Counted from the first letter of the stretch, positions 37,244 to 49,603 are shown. The stretch: DNA of 64,000 nucleotides from Chiridota heheva (GCA_020152595.1 JAIGNY010002056.1:805001-869000); one strand, 5' to 3'. Notes: a model not told the origin generated them from the letters alone. A program made the numbers and translations.

Positions 37244-37617
37244 CAGTGGCGCCGTCAAAGGTTTGATATTGGAAAGGTCACAAACCTTTTTGGCATGGAA
37301 TCAAGGGGCCCGCCTTAGGGCCCCTAGTTGGGTCAGGGTCCGGGGAAGAAACCCCGGGAAACTTCGCATTTTCCAAGTTTTAGATACCCTAAAACGACTC
37401 TGAATGTGTACAATACACGGGTTTTTAAAGTACCAAATTTGCTCCTCAATCAATATATGGTACGATCTAATATAGCAGCATATAATTTTACAATGATATA
37501 GACTGCCCCCTCCCCCTCCCATCAAAAAGGTCAAATTAGCCATTTGAACACAACATTTTTTCGGACATGGGGGGGGGGGGGCACGTTCCCCATGCCTCCC
37601 TCTTGCCAGCGCCACTT
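37244..37617. mobile_element. Non-autonomous hAT-type element with perfect 8-bp TSD
   Basis: 374 bp starting CAGTGGCGCC and ending GCCAGCGCCACTT. Both sides carry CCTAGGCC (37236-37243 and 37618-37625), an exact 8-bp duplication. The interior has a C- and G-run-rich tract and no transposase. Confidence 0.82.
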
Positions 37618-37775
37618 CCTAGGCCTAATCGACTGAAGGAAGATAGGAGTATGCATGTACCGTAGAGAAATGGAACTAGGAAGTAATCATCAATTCATCA
37701 TCCATTTCCTGATCGGCAGTCAGTGGATAATTTTCTATAACTTGTGTTTACTAACTGCATAATTAGGGATTTTAT

Positions 37776-38165
37776 TGCATTCAAGGATTAGCTCAGTGGT
37801 CAAGCATGTTTATCTTATATGATAAAGGACTTTAAAACAAACAGAATGGTGGAGAAAGCATTTAAATATCGTATTTTGTTAAGGGGATATTCAAGTTTAA
37901 AGTTTGGTATCATTGGTATAGAAATGACTGAAATCAGACTAGTTGTGATGTCATAGCCTCAGATTCCTCAAAGTCTTCATGTAGTCTATTATATTTTGTC
38001 CTGCAAATTTGTGGCTTGAAAACCATAAGATATGTCAAAGAGTAGTCAAACTGAATCTAGGAAGGGTATTTATAATATACCACCTGAAGAAAGTTTGAGG
38101 GAAAATAATTCAAATAAGTGCAAAAATTAAATAAACTATTGTTAAAATACGTGAACAATAATAAT
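37776..38165. mobile_element. Foldback MITE, family A, left half
   Basis: Begins CAAGGATTAGCTCAGTGGTC and runs through the family phrases GACTGAAATCAGACTAGTTG and ATAATATACCACCTGAAG. The right arm is missing; a LINE RT fragment follows. Confidence 0.7.
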
Positions 38166-38179
38166 ATACAATAGCAATT

Positions 38180-38420
38180 ATATCATGAACAATCCTGTAC
38201 AGCTAAGTGTCATCAGCAAATTTACAAATTCTGGAGCCAAGGGAAACATTGATATCATTAATGAAGATTAAGAAAAGAAGCGGGCCCAATGCAGAACCCT
38301 GAGGAACACCACTTGTAACCTTCTTCAATGGAGATACTGTACTTTACCATTAACAACAACTCTTTGGGACAACTCAAATATTTTTGGGAGTGCAAATTCA
38401 ACAAGAAAAGGAAAAATATT
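38180..38420 (-). mobile_element. LINE reverse-transcriptase fragment
   Basis: On the minus strand a short frame gives KKVTSGVPQGSALGPLLFLI, then FINDI and KFADDT, the RT motifs B and C of a CR1/L2-like non-LTR element. Outside about 50 residues the frame is lost. It borders the end of a foldback MITE copy near 38165. A different family from the LINE at 53 kb, judging by the FADDT versus FADDC active-site context. Confidence 0.8.
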
Positions 38421-38929
38421 TCACCAGTAATTTTCTGATCTATAAAAGATAATACATTTTCCGGTGAAGTTGGGGCAGATTATTGCCCCTAAAGTTATAA
38501 TGATGTCGTACCGTACATACTTTTAAATATGTCAGTCGAAAAAACACGTGTCCTGTTAAATCCTGTGCGCTAGACTAATTGTTTCTTGAATCCAGGAATT
38601 TCCAAAGGGGTTGGAGATAGGGAGGGGGAGGGGGAGGGGGGCGACATCAGTTCTGACTAACTTTTGTTCTGTTGTGCATGGGGTTTCATACGCTTTGTGC
38701 AAAACTTGCAAATACGTTATCTTCTCACACTTTAGCTGTAGACTTGTGTAGATATAAACCATAATTTCAACTAGAATGGGAACTTTTAACAAAAAGAGAC
38801 TAAGTGTGGAGGGTATATGTGGTCTAAAAGGGGACGCCCCGTGGGCACCTCCTTAATCCGCGTCTGATTCCGACACTCCTGCCCAGGCCTCTTCCCCACT
38901 CCCCCCTCACAACAGAGTATTCCGAGGGC

Positions 38930-38942
38930 CCTGCCGGTAAGT
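38930..38942 (+). other. Candidate donor of a far-upstream 5' UTR exon
   Basis: CCTGCCG followed by GTAAGT (exon end at 38936) in a GC-richer patch. It could be the non-coding first exon of MRPL53, whose coding exon has a possible acceptor just before its ATG. Weak. Confidence 0.2.
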
Positions 38943-39589
38943 TGGTTTGTTGGTGCGTTATTTCGGTTTCAAAACCTCTCTGTACGTTGGGCAATATATA
39001 TACCGTTTGCAAATTGCATGCAAGCTGCGCTGCGCTTCGGTTGCATTTTGCTGCAGTCAGTTGTGGCAGGGTCAGGAGGTCGAGATTCTCGGTTTGTAGA
39101 ATAATCTGTATTTTCTTTATTTCCATTTAACAGAAAATATATGTATAATTTTTTAGTGTCAATGTTTGGAGTAGGGTAGTACAACTTTTTTGTGAAAGTT
39201 TTTGTAACCGTCTTGATTATTTTCGTGGAATAGGAGTAACGTTAAATCAAACGTGCACGCAAATTTGCCTGTTTCTCGCCGTAAGCCTATTTATTTGTTA
39301 CTACCGAGTACTGTAGCCTATCCATTATTGTTATGTGAGCCTTACTCTCACTGTCAGTCTGACTGTGTGACAATGAATTACATGTAGCCTAGGCAACATT
39401 TTGTTACCCTGCCAAATTCTCATTCTTTGAAAAAGAAGATTGTTATGGCGGAGTACGCTGTACGCAGTCGTCAAAAAATATTCAATCTTTTGGCAGTAGC
39501 TTAAATCTTGCTGCCCTCGGCTTAACTATAGAATACCAAGCACTTTCATAAGTATCACTAAGCATCCATGGATGCCCAGTCCTAGTGGT

Positions 39590-40160
39590 AATTTATAATG
39601 GTCCTGATCGCTACGTGTGTGCAGGTCATGCTGCATATGAATATGCAACGTTCTTTAATTAAGCTCCAGCCTCCTCACAGTGATTGGGCATCCAATTAAA
39701 GCTCCAGCCTCCTTCTAACGGCAACAGTTCATCGATCATCCAGCCGCAATGATATTACAAATGATTTTAAGATTTTTTTTCCACTGCGACTGGGCATCTG
39801 GCATCCAGCCCGAGTGACATTCTGAAATAGGCCTAGGTTTATCTTATCACTGTGAGTGGGCCTTCAGTCTCAGTGCCACTCAGTGATATCCAGAAAAAGG
39901 TTTATTTCTTTAACTGCAGCTAGACATCCAGCATCCAGTCTCAGTGGTATCCTGTTCCTGGACTTGGGAAATAAAAGCTTCCTTTTCCCACTATAAATGG
40001 GCATCCAGTATCCAGTCCCAGTTATATCCAGAAATACTCAGGTTTATTTTTTTCTCACTTTGACTGGGCATCCAGCATCTAATCCCAGTGGTATTCAGAA
40101 ATAGGATTATTTCTTTCACTCCAACTGGGCATCCAGTCTCATTGGTATTGATCCTGGACT
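39590..40160. repeat. Degenerate array of CTGGGCATCCAGCATCCAGT units
   Basis: About nine diverged copies, 55-65 bp apart, of CTGGGCATCCAGCATCCAG, CCCAGTGGTAT and CAGAAATAGGTTTATTTC. Old by divergence. Confidence 0.7.
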
Positions 40161-40429
40161 TTTAAAAACTGTTTTTTCATTTTTAAGAAGGGTATGCCAT
40201 TAAATTTTGACCACAACTGAGGATCCATGGTTTTTAAAAGGTACAGTTTGAAAAGTATGGGGTATTCCATACTTACTCCCTGTCCTCTATTTGTAAGGAC
40301 TCTGTCATCCATCTTAAACTTGAAATAAAAGTTCTATGAGTTGACAGTGTCAGAATACGTCATACTTGTGTCGTTCCCAGAAAAGGTCAAATGACAATCA
40401 TCAGCATCAAACGTCAAAATACTTATTCA

Positions 40430-40880
40430 CAGGACTTTCTGCAGTAAATCATAATATTGCCCTCTATTTGTGAGGACTGCAGACTCTAATCCATCTAAAA
40501 TTAGGAAAATGTGTACTTCTGCGTACTCCGACATCCAGGTGAAAACAAAGTATAGACCTTGGGCTACAATAACTTGATATACTCTTGTTTGATCTCTGCG
40601 TAGTCCGACATCCATGTAAAAACATGCTTAGGCCTACTAACGTTTAGATCTACAATAAATTAAGATGTTCTGTGTTTCACCGCGTACTCTGACATCCAGG
40701 GGAAAATACTTAGACCTAGCCTAGAGTAGATTATTATGAATTTAAATCTTCTGTGTTTCTCTGTGTACTCCGACATCAAGGGAAAGCAGTGCTAAAGATC
40801 TTCAATAACTTTAGAAATTAAGTGTTTGATTGCCTACTCCGACCTCCACTTCAAGCTATACTTAAAAAATTGTCGGAGTA
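40430..40880. repeat. Degenerate array of ACTCCGACATCCAGG units
   Basis: Six or so diverged copies of GTACTCCGACATCCAGGTGA at 80-110-bp spacing. Confidence 0.6.
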
Positions 40881-40892
40881 TTCTGCCAAGTT

Positions 40893-41030
40893 CCTCCAAC
40901 ATCATTACTTTTTTTTACCCTTACATCCCCTTTCCTTCCTCTCGTTACTCTAACACCATGATTTTTTTAACACTCTCCTGGAACACTTGACTCTGACTGT
41001 CGCCGTTAAACTTCAACAAACAAACAAACT
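40893..41030 (+). mobile_element. LINE-like 3' tail
   Basis: Ends CTGTCGCCGTTAAACTTCAA followed by (CAAA)n. A similar tail occurs at 59395-59601 (GCTGTCGTGGTGCCGTTAAG then CAAACAAAC). Pyrimidine-rich lead-in and CCGTTAA-(CAAA)n resemble LINE or LINE-dependent SINE 3' ends. Confidence 0.45.
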
Positions 41031-41450
41031 CCTAGGGTCGCTTCAAGTTCAAAGCTCACCCTGGATGTGGCTGCTTACTTCCGTGGTTGAGTGTGAAATT
41101 TACCTGAAATCCATTAGGGCGTAGTCCTAAGTGTCAAAAATTTGAGTGAAATGGATACCTTAAACCCACTCACTATAATTTTTTAAAAGGAATCTTGATC
41201 GTGATGTAGGTCCCTTTCCCCTGGCCGTGCCTCTTATTGTATCACTCTTTAAAAAGAAAAAGATGAAAATCTGGTGTTCATCCACTTGTGAATTCTTGGT
41301 TTGACTTGGTTATTGTTACAACCCAATTATATGTATGTTATCACTGCCACTGGGACAATTTTTGTTGTGGGATGGTGAGGGGGTTATCAACTAATCAGCA
41401 TGATAATGCCTGGCCTTAGTCATATCTTGGGCCCTGTAAAAAAAAATGTA

Positions 41451-41610
41451 TTAGCTTATAACCCTAACCCTGTTGGAAAAGTGATGCAGGTGGGCATTTT
41501 TTATTTTTCCCAAGCCAATTCATTTTAACGATTAGCAACATTCTAGATGAGGTCAACTACATCAGGAATAATAAATATTGAAAACAATCGGAAGGAATTA
41601 TTTGTATTTT
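41451..41610 (+). repeat. Interspersed repeat family F, copy 1
   Basis: TTAGCTTATAACCCTAACCC, GGAAAAGTGATGCAGGTG, CCAAGCCAATTCATTTTAAC. Recurs at 43.95-44.11 kb. Confidence 0.6.
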
Positions 41611-42064
41611 AACATATGACATAATGTACTGACTGTGTTCTCATGTTTTTTTTAAGATCTATGACTTATGGACTGGTAGCAACAAGTTGAGCCCAATTGT
41701 TGGAGGAAAATTTTGCTATTACATGTAACCATGAAAATTACAAAATAATTCATCAAAATGGGTTACAAATTCACCATTTTACAGCGTTTTGAATTTTAGA
41801 GCCTTATTAAGATTTATGCAAATTTAATTGTAATTTTGTGACATCACAACAAGAAACCCCCATGAATTTCCATATGCCATATGTTAATCCACTTTTCGTC
41901 AATTATCCACCACCGTCTGACCGCTATTTTAATAGGAGCACTTATATATGATTCAAAGATTTTGAATTTCCATCATACCCTCTTTCAAAATCTAGCAGGA
42001 AAAAACAGTATATACTGAAGATTCGTAGCAACTGAAATTGAGGGCATCTTCAGAATCACATTAG

Positions 42065-42305
42065 GGCCATTCTCTGTTATGTTACATGTGTGACCAGCCA
42101 GAGAATGGCACCAGTGTCTCCCTGGGAGATGCCAGGGGTGCACTGCGGCCATTCTTTGTTATGTTACATGTGTGACCAGCCAGAGATCCCTGGGAGACCC
42201 CAGTGGATCCCTGGGAGACCCCAGTGGATCCCTGGGAGACCCAGGGGTCCACTGGGGCCATTCTCTGTCATGCTATGTGTGTGACCAGCCAGAGAATGGC
42301 CCATT
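42065..42305. repeat. Compound tandem repeat with GTGGATCCCTGGGAGACCCC units
   Basis: Three copies of a longer unit (GCCATTCTCTGTTATGTTAC, GTGTGACCAGCCAGAGA), the middle one interrupted by three 21-bp GGATCCCTGGGAGACCC units. Confidence 0.75.
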
Positions 42306-42566
42306 AAAGATTTTGAGCCCTCCTCTCTTTCAAATATCACAGCTTTTATTCAACTTTCTATTCTATTCAAGCTTTTATTAGTCATAACTCATAGACTGCT
42401 CTGTTCAGAATTTAAAGTTCTTTCTGGTGAATATAAAATCACCAGCTGTCCATATACACTACTTTTAAATATTTTTATTGTCCTTGTTTCATAGCAAAAA
42501 ATGCCTTTGAGGCTAGGGTTTCTCCTGGAACATTTACACATTGATTCATATTTAACTAATCAATTG

Positions 42567-43008
42567 GAGGGATGGATGAGGGAGGAAATTGGGATGAGAG
42601 AGAAAAGGGGTGAAAGAGGAAGGGATGAGGGAGGAAAGGAATGGCAGAGAAAGAGATAAAAGAAGGAAGGGATGAGAGAGGAGTGGTGAGGGAGAAAGGG
42701 GTGAAAGAGGAAGTGGTGAGGGAGGGAAGAAATGGTGAATGAAGGGACAAGAGGAGGGGTATGAGGGAGTAAATTGAGATGAGAGAGAAAAGGAGTGAAA
42801 GAGGAAGGAGTGAGGAAGGGAAGGAATGGTGGAGGAAGGGATGAAGGAAGAAAGGGATGAGAGAGGAGGGAGGAAGGGATGAGAGAGAAAAGGGGTGAAA
42901 GGGTGAGAGGGGGAGGAATGGTAGATGAAGGGATGAGAGAGGAGGGAGGAAAGGGACGAGGGAAGAAAGAGAATTGAGGGAAGGATGAGGAAGGTGGTTC
43001 AGAAGGAA
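42567..43008. repeat. 450-bp polypurine tract before MRPL53
   Basis: Almost only A and G on the plus strand (GGGATGAGAGAGGAGGGAGG-type units with scarce T). It ends 100 bp before the MRPL53 start codon. Mirror-like purine tracts can form triplex DNA. Confidence 0.85.
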
Positions 43009-43108
43009 GTAATAAGCCTATTGTAACTTTCCAATATCCATTCTCACTCAGAATTTACACTTAAAATGATGAATCATGTTCTTTATCTTTTTGAGGCAGA
43101 TTGTTCAA

Positions 43109-43720
43109 ATGGCTGCGAAGAAGGCCCTACAGGGTTTAACCCTCAAGTTTGTGAAGAACATCAAAGTCCAGTTTTGCCCATGGGAGAAAAACGTACACGA
43201 AACAAGGTTGGTTATGAATATTACCGTGGTCATGGTGTTTTGTTTTTTCAATTTCAGCGTATGATTAGTTAGTTAGTGCCAATTGTGTCATTATCAAACT
43301 TCCACTCTTTATTAATCCAGAGACGCTGGAGAGTGGTCTGGGATGGAGGGTAGGGGGTGGGGGGAGCGCTTAAAATAACACTAAATTTGAAGATTTTGTA
43401 ATCATAAAATTCCAAGGCTTTGGGATCAGGATATTTGGACTAGCCATTACTCTAAATTACAAGGCTTTTTACAAAATTTAGAGTCTGATTTGTGATAACA
43501 AATGTAATGATTTATATTTTAAAAGGCGCACACTCCATTGGCTATGGTTAATATTTCAGCCAGAGAGTATTAGTTTGTGGAACGCTCCACCAAATTTTGT
43601 TGTCAAATCTAAATCCTTCGTGAGAGTTTAGGGTTTGATAATTGATACAACTCGTCCTAATAACAGGACCTTAAAAGGGTGTTATGGGTTGTAAGGTTTA
43701 TACATGTACCTCTAGGCCCC

Positions 43721-43813
<93 letters not shown>

Positions 43814-43830
43814 TAATTATAATTATAATT

Positions 43831-43861
<31 letters not shown>

Positions 43862-46800
43862 TAACAACAACAACAATCATAATAATAATAATAATGACAA
43901 CAACAATCATAATAATAATAATGATAATAGAAATACAAATAAAACTTGTTAGCTTATCACCCGAACTTGGTTGGAAAAGTGATGCGAGGCACACGGTTTG
44001 TATCTTTTTTTCCAAGCCAATTAACTTGAGTGATTTGCAGCGATCAGGTCATCCACATACCGTAATGCCTATTGAATATTGAAAACTATCAAAACGAATG
44101 GTATTTCAGTAGAAAGAAATGGAAGTACAGATGCTGCATGACTAATAGGAGAGAAAAATATGCTACTTTTTCAACATAACAAAAACAAGACAAATCTGGG
44201 ATTCTCTCAAAACTGATGCATGCGAAGGTGATAAGCTAAGAATTATTTTTATATGGCCTTAATCACAAAAGGGTGTCGTAGTTAATAAAGCATCTCTAAT
44301 CATTTAAGCTAGACTTAATAAAAAGTTGACCCAGATTCCTAAAATATCTGATGATTTTGCTGTTTGCTTTTCTCTTCTCTAAGGTCGTTCCTCAGTGCCG
44401 TGACTATCAACAAGATGAGAGAGACGAACCCGACCTGCACCATCAAGACCCAGATCAAGCATGATGGAACTCCACCAGAAATACACATTGAATACCGTAA
44501 GTCATGCCTCTTTGTAGGAAGTGTAATGTAGGAGCTCGGTGCTTAGGGCGTCTGTTTCATACCCATAAGGTACCGGGATCGAATCTCATCTGTGCTGTGC
44601 CTTGAGCAAGACAATTTGTCCCATTTGCTCCAGTTCACTTAGCTGCGTAATGAGTACCAATTTTGTCTGGGGAGTTACCCTGCGATGGACTGGTGTCCCA
44701 TTCAGGGGAGTCGAGTATTCTCATCCACTTAGCATCATGGAAACCTGGTTTAAGCACCGGCTCTATAAGCCCTCAAGGCTTGAAAGGATTTAACTTTGTA
44801 AGAGATAATTCCAATTCGACAGGTTCAAACTTGTTTTGAATGGCCAGGTTCCCTATGGGGGGTATGACAACCAGAGGTTGCATCCGAAGGGGGCTGTGAA
44901 GGGGAAACTCTACATCAGGAGCAAGTGGTTTTAGCCCCCTGGGTATCACTTAATTTAAGTTGATGCCCCAAATCATCTTATCCCAATTGTCACATTGTCT
45001 GGTGTTTTGTGCAGCATTTTTTTGGCCATTTTTCATCTTTTTATGGGTGTCACCTTTAATTAATTAGTTAATTAAAGGTAATGAGAACATGTTGGCCAAG
45101 GGACTGCTCATGACATTTATCTTTTTTTTAAAAGATTGTGAGTTTTGTTAATCATGTGCCCAATCACAAAGATAAAGTGAAACACTTCTTGTAGCATGCT
45201 TCAATACATCATGTAGATCAGCGATTCTTAATAGGCGGTTCGCAGGCCAAATCTGGCCCGCGAGACAATCCAATCTGGCCCGCGAGACAATCCAATCTGG
45301 CCTGCGAACAAGTCTGGCGGCCTGAGGGCCAAATCTGACCCTCGAGACAATCCAATCTGGCCCGCGAGACAATCCATTCTGGCCCACGAGACAATCCAAT
45401 CTGGCCCGCGAACAAGTCCGGCAGCCTGCGGGCCAATTCTGGCCTGCAAGACAATCCAATCTGGCCCGCGAACAATAGTCTTAGCGGAAACAAATCTGAA
45501 TGAGATCGGTAAAAATCCCAAAATACTAATTTATTTGGGTTTTTCCTAGGCAGGTCAGTGCACTGTAACATCGCGGCTTATCAGAAAGATGTTACCTTTA
45601 GTCCCGCTATAAAATGGGCAGACTGGCGGCATGTCAAAGGAAGGCTGATAAGAGAACTGCCGACATCTGGCGTACATCCTTCTTATCGCGCGTGCTCTCA
45701 GCTTGTTTGTATATATTTAGGGATTGTTTTGACAGGTTTTATTTTCACGTGATGCGGTTTTGCTACGCGATTGGCCAGCGGCCTGAGGCTGTTGTGAAAT
45801 GATGGCCCTTGGAAAAAATTACTTAAGATAAGTTCTGATGTAAATATCATCAAAACATTTCCATTGCTAAAGGTCTGGCTTTAATTCTTGTTTATTTTTT
45901 AGTTCCACTGGGTTGTGTTGAGGGTTTTTCGTGGATCTGATAAATTTGATTCGATTAAAATGCATTTGTTCCACTTTTCCAAATTAGAAAGATCAAATAT
46001 TACAAAAATAAAATTGCTTTTGAAATGAAACCTGTCAGTTAGTTTTTGCACTGCGATGGGTTAAACTATAACATCATTGATGTCTATTTACTTAATTCAT
46101 CTTTGTTTATGTTTTAGTTTTGCAGTCCCAAAAAAAAAAAAAAAAAAAAACTTTTTCTCATTGTTTTCAGCGCTTATTAAGTTTAATGAATATGAGATGT
46201 TTGTTGACATTTTTCCTTTTATTCTCGTTATTCATATTGCATGTTCTGATAATTTTTCTTGTATAATGTGAAATAACTTTGTCAAATACACAATCAGAGG
46301 AGCGCCTCTAGCCTCCTGAGTTTTATAATTTTTGTTGCTGAAAACGAGGAAAATAAGCAGTTGGAAAAGAAAAAAATCTGCTGTGTAAATCCCTAAAGAA
46401 CTTCAGCTGTTGAGAAAAGGATGCAGAATACCCAAACCAATCAACCAGTACTGATAATGTCTGTCATTCATTTGGATCGCAAAAAGCAATATCATTCCTG
46501 TCAAAATACTTAGCTCTTAGTATTAAGTTTAAAATCGTTTCCTGTTTAGAAGTTGTTGTTTTTTGTTCCGCAAAAGCAGATAGGCATATTACCCTAGGTT
46601 GGAGCTGGAACAGATATACAGTTCCGGGGGTCTTAAGTGTGGGAAAATCACGGATTCACGGGAAGGGGAAAAAAAATGTTTTGTAAATTGTTATTTCTGA
46701 GTAACCAACAGTATATGTGGTAAATACGTACTCTAAAAACGTCCCCCATGTAATTGCGCAATGAAAAGTACATTAAATTGCGAAAGAGAAAAGCATATAT

Positions 46801-47590
46801 TCACTGCATCTGCCACGATTTTTCGCGGAAAGATTTTTGACAACTTTATTTGGAACGGTTATAAATTTTTTGATTGATTCCAACTCAAAAGGTCTTCTTT
46901 TACCATAGGTGTAGGAACCAAATTCATTGTGGAAGAATCCGTTGGAAATCCCCCTAAAATGTAATGCTACTGACATTAAATGACACCTTCAAAAGCAATA
47001 ATTAGCCCAACTTTGTTCCCAAGTCTGCCCAAAATTGTACTAAATTTTTTTGGGAAATCATTAAAATCATTTAATTACTATCTACATTCCAACAATGTAG
47101 ATATCAATTAAATATTATCACTCAAAAGTAGTGGAATATTTTCCTTTTAGATATTTAAGGGCAATTTTACTGTTTCCTATTGTTTTCCATTCTGCAGTAG
47201 CTTTGTACGTCTGGTCAATTAGGAGGTGAAACACCGAGTGCATATCTTTGAATGCATTGCACGCTCATTTACGCCTGGGTAATTATGAAAAGAAATTAAA
47301 ACTTATGGCAGTATTTTGACCCTGTTATGGTCAGTTGTTTATCCATATTAATGTGGTAGAATTAATCTTCCACCTATTATGCTGCCCATATTTAGTCGAA
47401 TACTGTCAGGATAGTGATGTTTCACTTGGTATCAATATATAAATGCAATAGTTGTGACTGAATTCTTTTTCTTTATCCAGTTGATGGCAAGACCCTGCTG
47501 TTCAAAAGTACTTACCTTAGTTCAAAGGAGATGCTGTTTAAATTTGCAAGTTGGAACACGCAAAGGGAATTGGCTGAGACTGCAAGTTAA
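43109..47590 (+). CDS. MRPL53: Mitochondrial large ribosomal subunit protein mL53, complete, 3 exons
   Basis: Component of the mitochondrial 39S/54S large subunit, placed close to the L7/L12 stalk region in the human structure. Exons 43109-43206, 44384-44496 and 47481-47590 join in phase (2, then 1) to 106 residues; human mL53 has 112. The N terminus MAAKKALQGLTLKFVK and the core VQFCPWEKNVHETRSFLSAV match the human VQFCPFEKNV pattern; CTIKTQIKHDGTPP matches the conserved RHDG-P segment; the C-terminal exon reads DGKTLLFKSTYLSSKEMLFK. The first ATG has a good context (CAAATGG). A possible acceptor at 43097-43099 (GAGGCAG) lies 10 nt before the ATG, so a 5' UTR exon may lie farther upstream. 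The introns carry a SINE, an (ATA)n run and a 21-bp array. Identification is firm; the 5' UTR structure is not. Confidence 0.93.
43724..43935. repeat. (ATA)n microsatellite
   Basis: About 85 bp of pure AAT/ATA repeat, then ATAATTATA and ACAACAACA interrupted repeats. In MRPL53 intron 1. Its long frames are Ile or Tyr runs. Confidence 0.95.
43949..44110 (+). repeat. Interspersed repeat family F, copy 2
   Basis: TTAGCTTATCACCCGAAC, GGAAAAGTGATGCGAGGC, CCAAGCCAATTAACTTGAG. Directly follows the (ATA)n tract in MRPL53 intron 1. Confidence 0.6.
44530..44795 (+). mobile_element. tRNA-derived SINE, type 3, in MRPL53 intron 2
   Basis: A-box GCTCGGTGCTTAGGGCGTC and B-box GGGATCGAATCTC, then the body phrase CTGCGATGGACTGGTGTCCC. 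The same body occurs in reverse at 59.8-60.1 kb. Confidence 0.75.
45236..45480. repeat. CAATCTGGCCCGCGAGACAA array
   Basis: About eleven 21-bp units of CAATCTGGCCCGCGAGACAAT, interrupted twice by GAACAAGTCTGGCGGCCTG. Each unit is CpG-containing. In MRPL53 intron 2. 21 is a multiple of three, so all three minus-strand frames stay open; none is a gene. Confidence 0.85.
46690..46880. repeat. Interspersed repeat family E, copy 2
   Basis: GAGTAACCAACAGTATATGT, GCGCAATGAAAAGTACATTA, TTTATTTGGAACGGTTATA. Lies in MRPL53 intron 2. Confidence 0.6.
46881..47480. other. MRPL53 intron 2, distal part
   Basis: AT-rich, no repeat or ORF recognised; ends in the exon 3 acceptor TTTTTCTTTATCCAG. Confidence 0.4.
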
Positions 47591-47936
47591 TGCGAAAAAA
47601 CAAAAGTCAGAGAATCTCATAGATGAAACAAACAGCAGCAAGTGGTGCAATCCTGACTTTCTGTGAGAGTTGAATCTCGTGGGGAGGATAAAAAGAAACT
47701 ACTGTTGGAAGAGAAATGCAGGGAGTGGTGTACCCTACCACATTTTCAGAAATATCATTATCAACTTTCCTACGATCCCACCCCCCTCCCCATCCGCAAC
47801 ACACACTTTTTGGATGCTTGCTCTGCCACTGATTGCGGGAAAAAACATTACTGATTTTTGTGAGGAAATATTGAGGACGTTAAGATTTAAATCGATTATT
47901 AAGATGAACATTCATGCGATTTACTAATATGAAGAT

Positions 47937-48050
47937 CTTAAAGGATTAGTTCAGTTTTCAAGCATGTCTATTTTATATGAAACAGGACTTCAATAGAAAC
48001 AAAATGGTGAAGAAAACATTGCAAACATCTTATTCCAAACAAGCCTAATA
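47937..48050. mobile_element. Foldback MITE, family A, 5' fragment
   Basis: TTAAAGGATTAGTTCAG start and about 110 bp of the left arm, breaking off after ACATCTTATTCCA. Confidence 0.6.
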
Positions 48051-49600
48051 TATTTTAGAGTTCATTCCCCATACCCAATACAACCTAGGCCCATCGAGTT
48101 TCATCCCCAAAGAATCTCTTCCTCACTTTGAATCTGTATTAATCACTTGCATTCTGAATACTTCAGGATTATCTACCATCTGATTGATTTCTTTTGAAGT
48201 CAAATCAGTGTTTTCAGTTTCATTCAGGCTAAGCATTCATTGTTTGAGTACCTTTCATGCAAGATTCACATTTCATCATTTTCAATTCATGGCAGAAACC
48301 AATTGTTTTGATTTTCATTTGTACTAGAAACCACTTGATTGATTTTTCATGTGAGTAGAAAATTGCTTGTTTAGATTTTCATTCATTGTTCAGCACCGCT
48401 TTCAATATGTCCCACAATTTAATCACATCTTTCTTAAGAAGTAACAAAACCACACAGCAAATTTAATCCAAATCAATTCATCAGTACTTAAGATGTGTTG
48501 ATGACAAAGAAACAGAGACAAAAACTTTGTTGTGGCGGAGGTAATAAAGAAAATGTTATATGGCGACGAGAAGTGAGGCATAGGAAACACTTTTAGATTG
48601 TAACCGTTGTGAATGTACAGTATGCCAGAAACAACTAAATTAATAGCAAAAATAGTTTGCACAAAGATTGGAAGATTTTGGTGAAATGGAAATTTTGGTG
48701 AAATTATTGGAAATTTGTTTAAATTTGGCAACACTTACTGAAAAGGAAAGAAATATCCCGAAAAAGTCACGGTAAGAAAATTTCCAGAATTTTAAAGGAA
48801 GTTAAAGAAAGGTTCCCGAAAATCAATGAAATTTGCCCGAATATCGAAAAAAATTGCCCGGAAACTAAAGAAATTTGCCGAAAAATTACAATTTTATTTC
48901 CCTAGATAACGAAGTCATAACCAAATTTGAGCGATTTCTAACCTGATATATTGATATTTTCCAGTTTATTTACTTTGGTATAGCATATTGTATACTGGTA
49001 TATCTTGCTACTTACATTTTACACACAGAATTTCGCAGGGGGGAAATTGCCCTCCCTGACCCCCCCCCCCCCCCACTGAATAAGCCACTGACCTGCAGCA
49101 GGCACACAAACAAACAATCTCCACCTTTATTTCCCTTTACCATTTGTCGCAAAGCAATAGCTTTGTATTAGGCCTGGAAGACATGAGTTGTTTGCCCTCC
49201 TCCGCCGCCCTAAACTCACTGAAAAATAGGGGTGGTGATTTTTTTTTTAAAGGTATTTTTTAATTGTAAAAAAACCCGACCCTTCGTAAAAACTCCTACA
49301 AAATGGCGTGGCAGCCACTTTCGCCTGTTGAACGTTGCAGGAAAAAATGAAGTCCATCGCACGCTAGAGCTTGAGAATACAAAGTTGTCCTGCCTGTTTG
49401 CAACGAGTGTGTGGCAAGAAAAAGAATATCTCAAATTACACAAAATGCATGAGTGAGATATAAAAACTGAGCAAAATAAAAGCAACTAAAGATCTGAAGA
49501 TGAAGTGAAGTGTTTTATAGGTGTCCTAGATACTTAATCCTGACAGAGCAGAAAAAAAAAAAATCTTTTTAATTTTTATCGCCCGTCTCTCCTTTAAAAA
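48051..49600. other. Intergenic between MRPL53 and EFHC1
   Basis: A short array of GAAATTTGCCCGAAAAT-type units (48760-48890), a C run at 49060-49075, otherwise featureless. An AATAAA at 48543-48548 is the first clear plus-strand poly(A) signal after MRPL53, almost 1 kb away. Confidence 0.4.
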
Positions 49601-49603
49601 TAT

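Noticed and set aside
45148-45571. Three overlapping minus-strand frames of about 100 codons
   Set aside because: All arise from a 21-bp array, whose length keeps every stop-free frame open. No splice context or start.
49216-49485. Overlapping 74-89 codon frames on both strands
   Set aside because: No family resemblance, no splice context, and composition typical of chance frames in AT-rich DNA.
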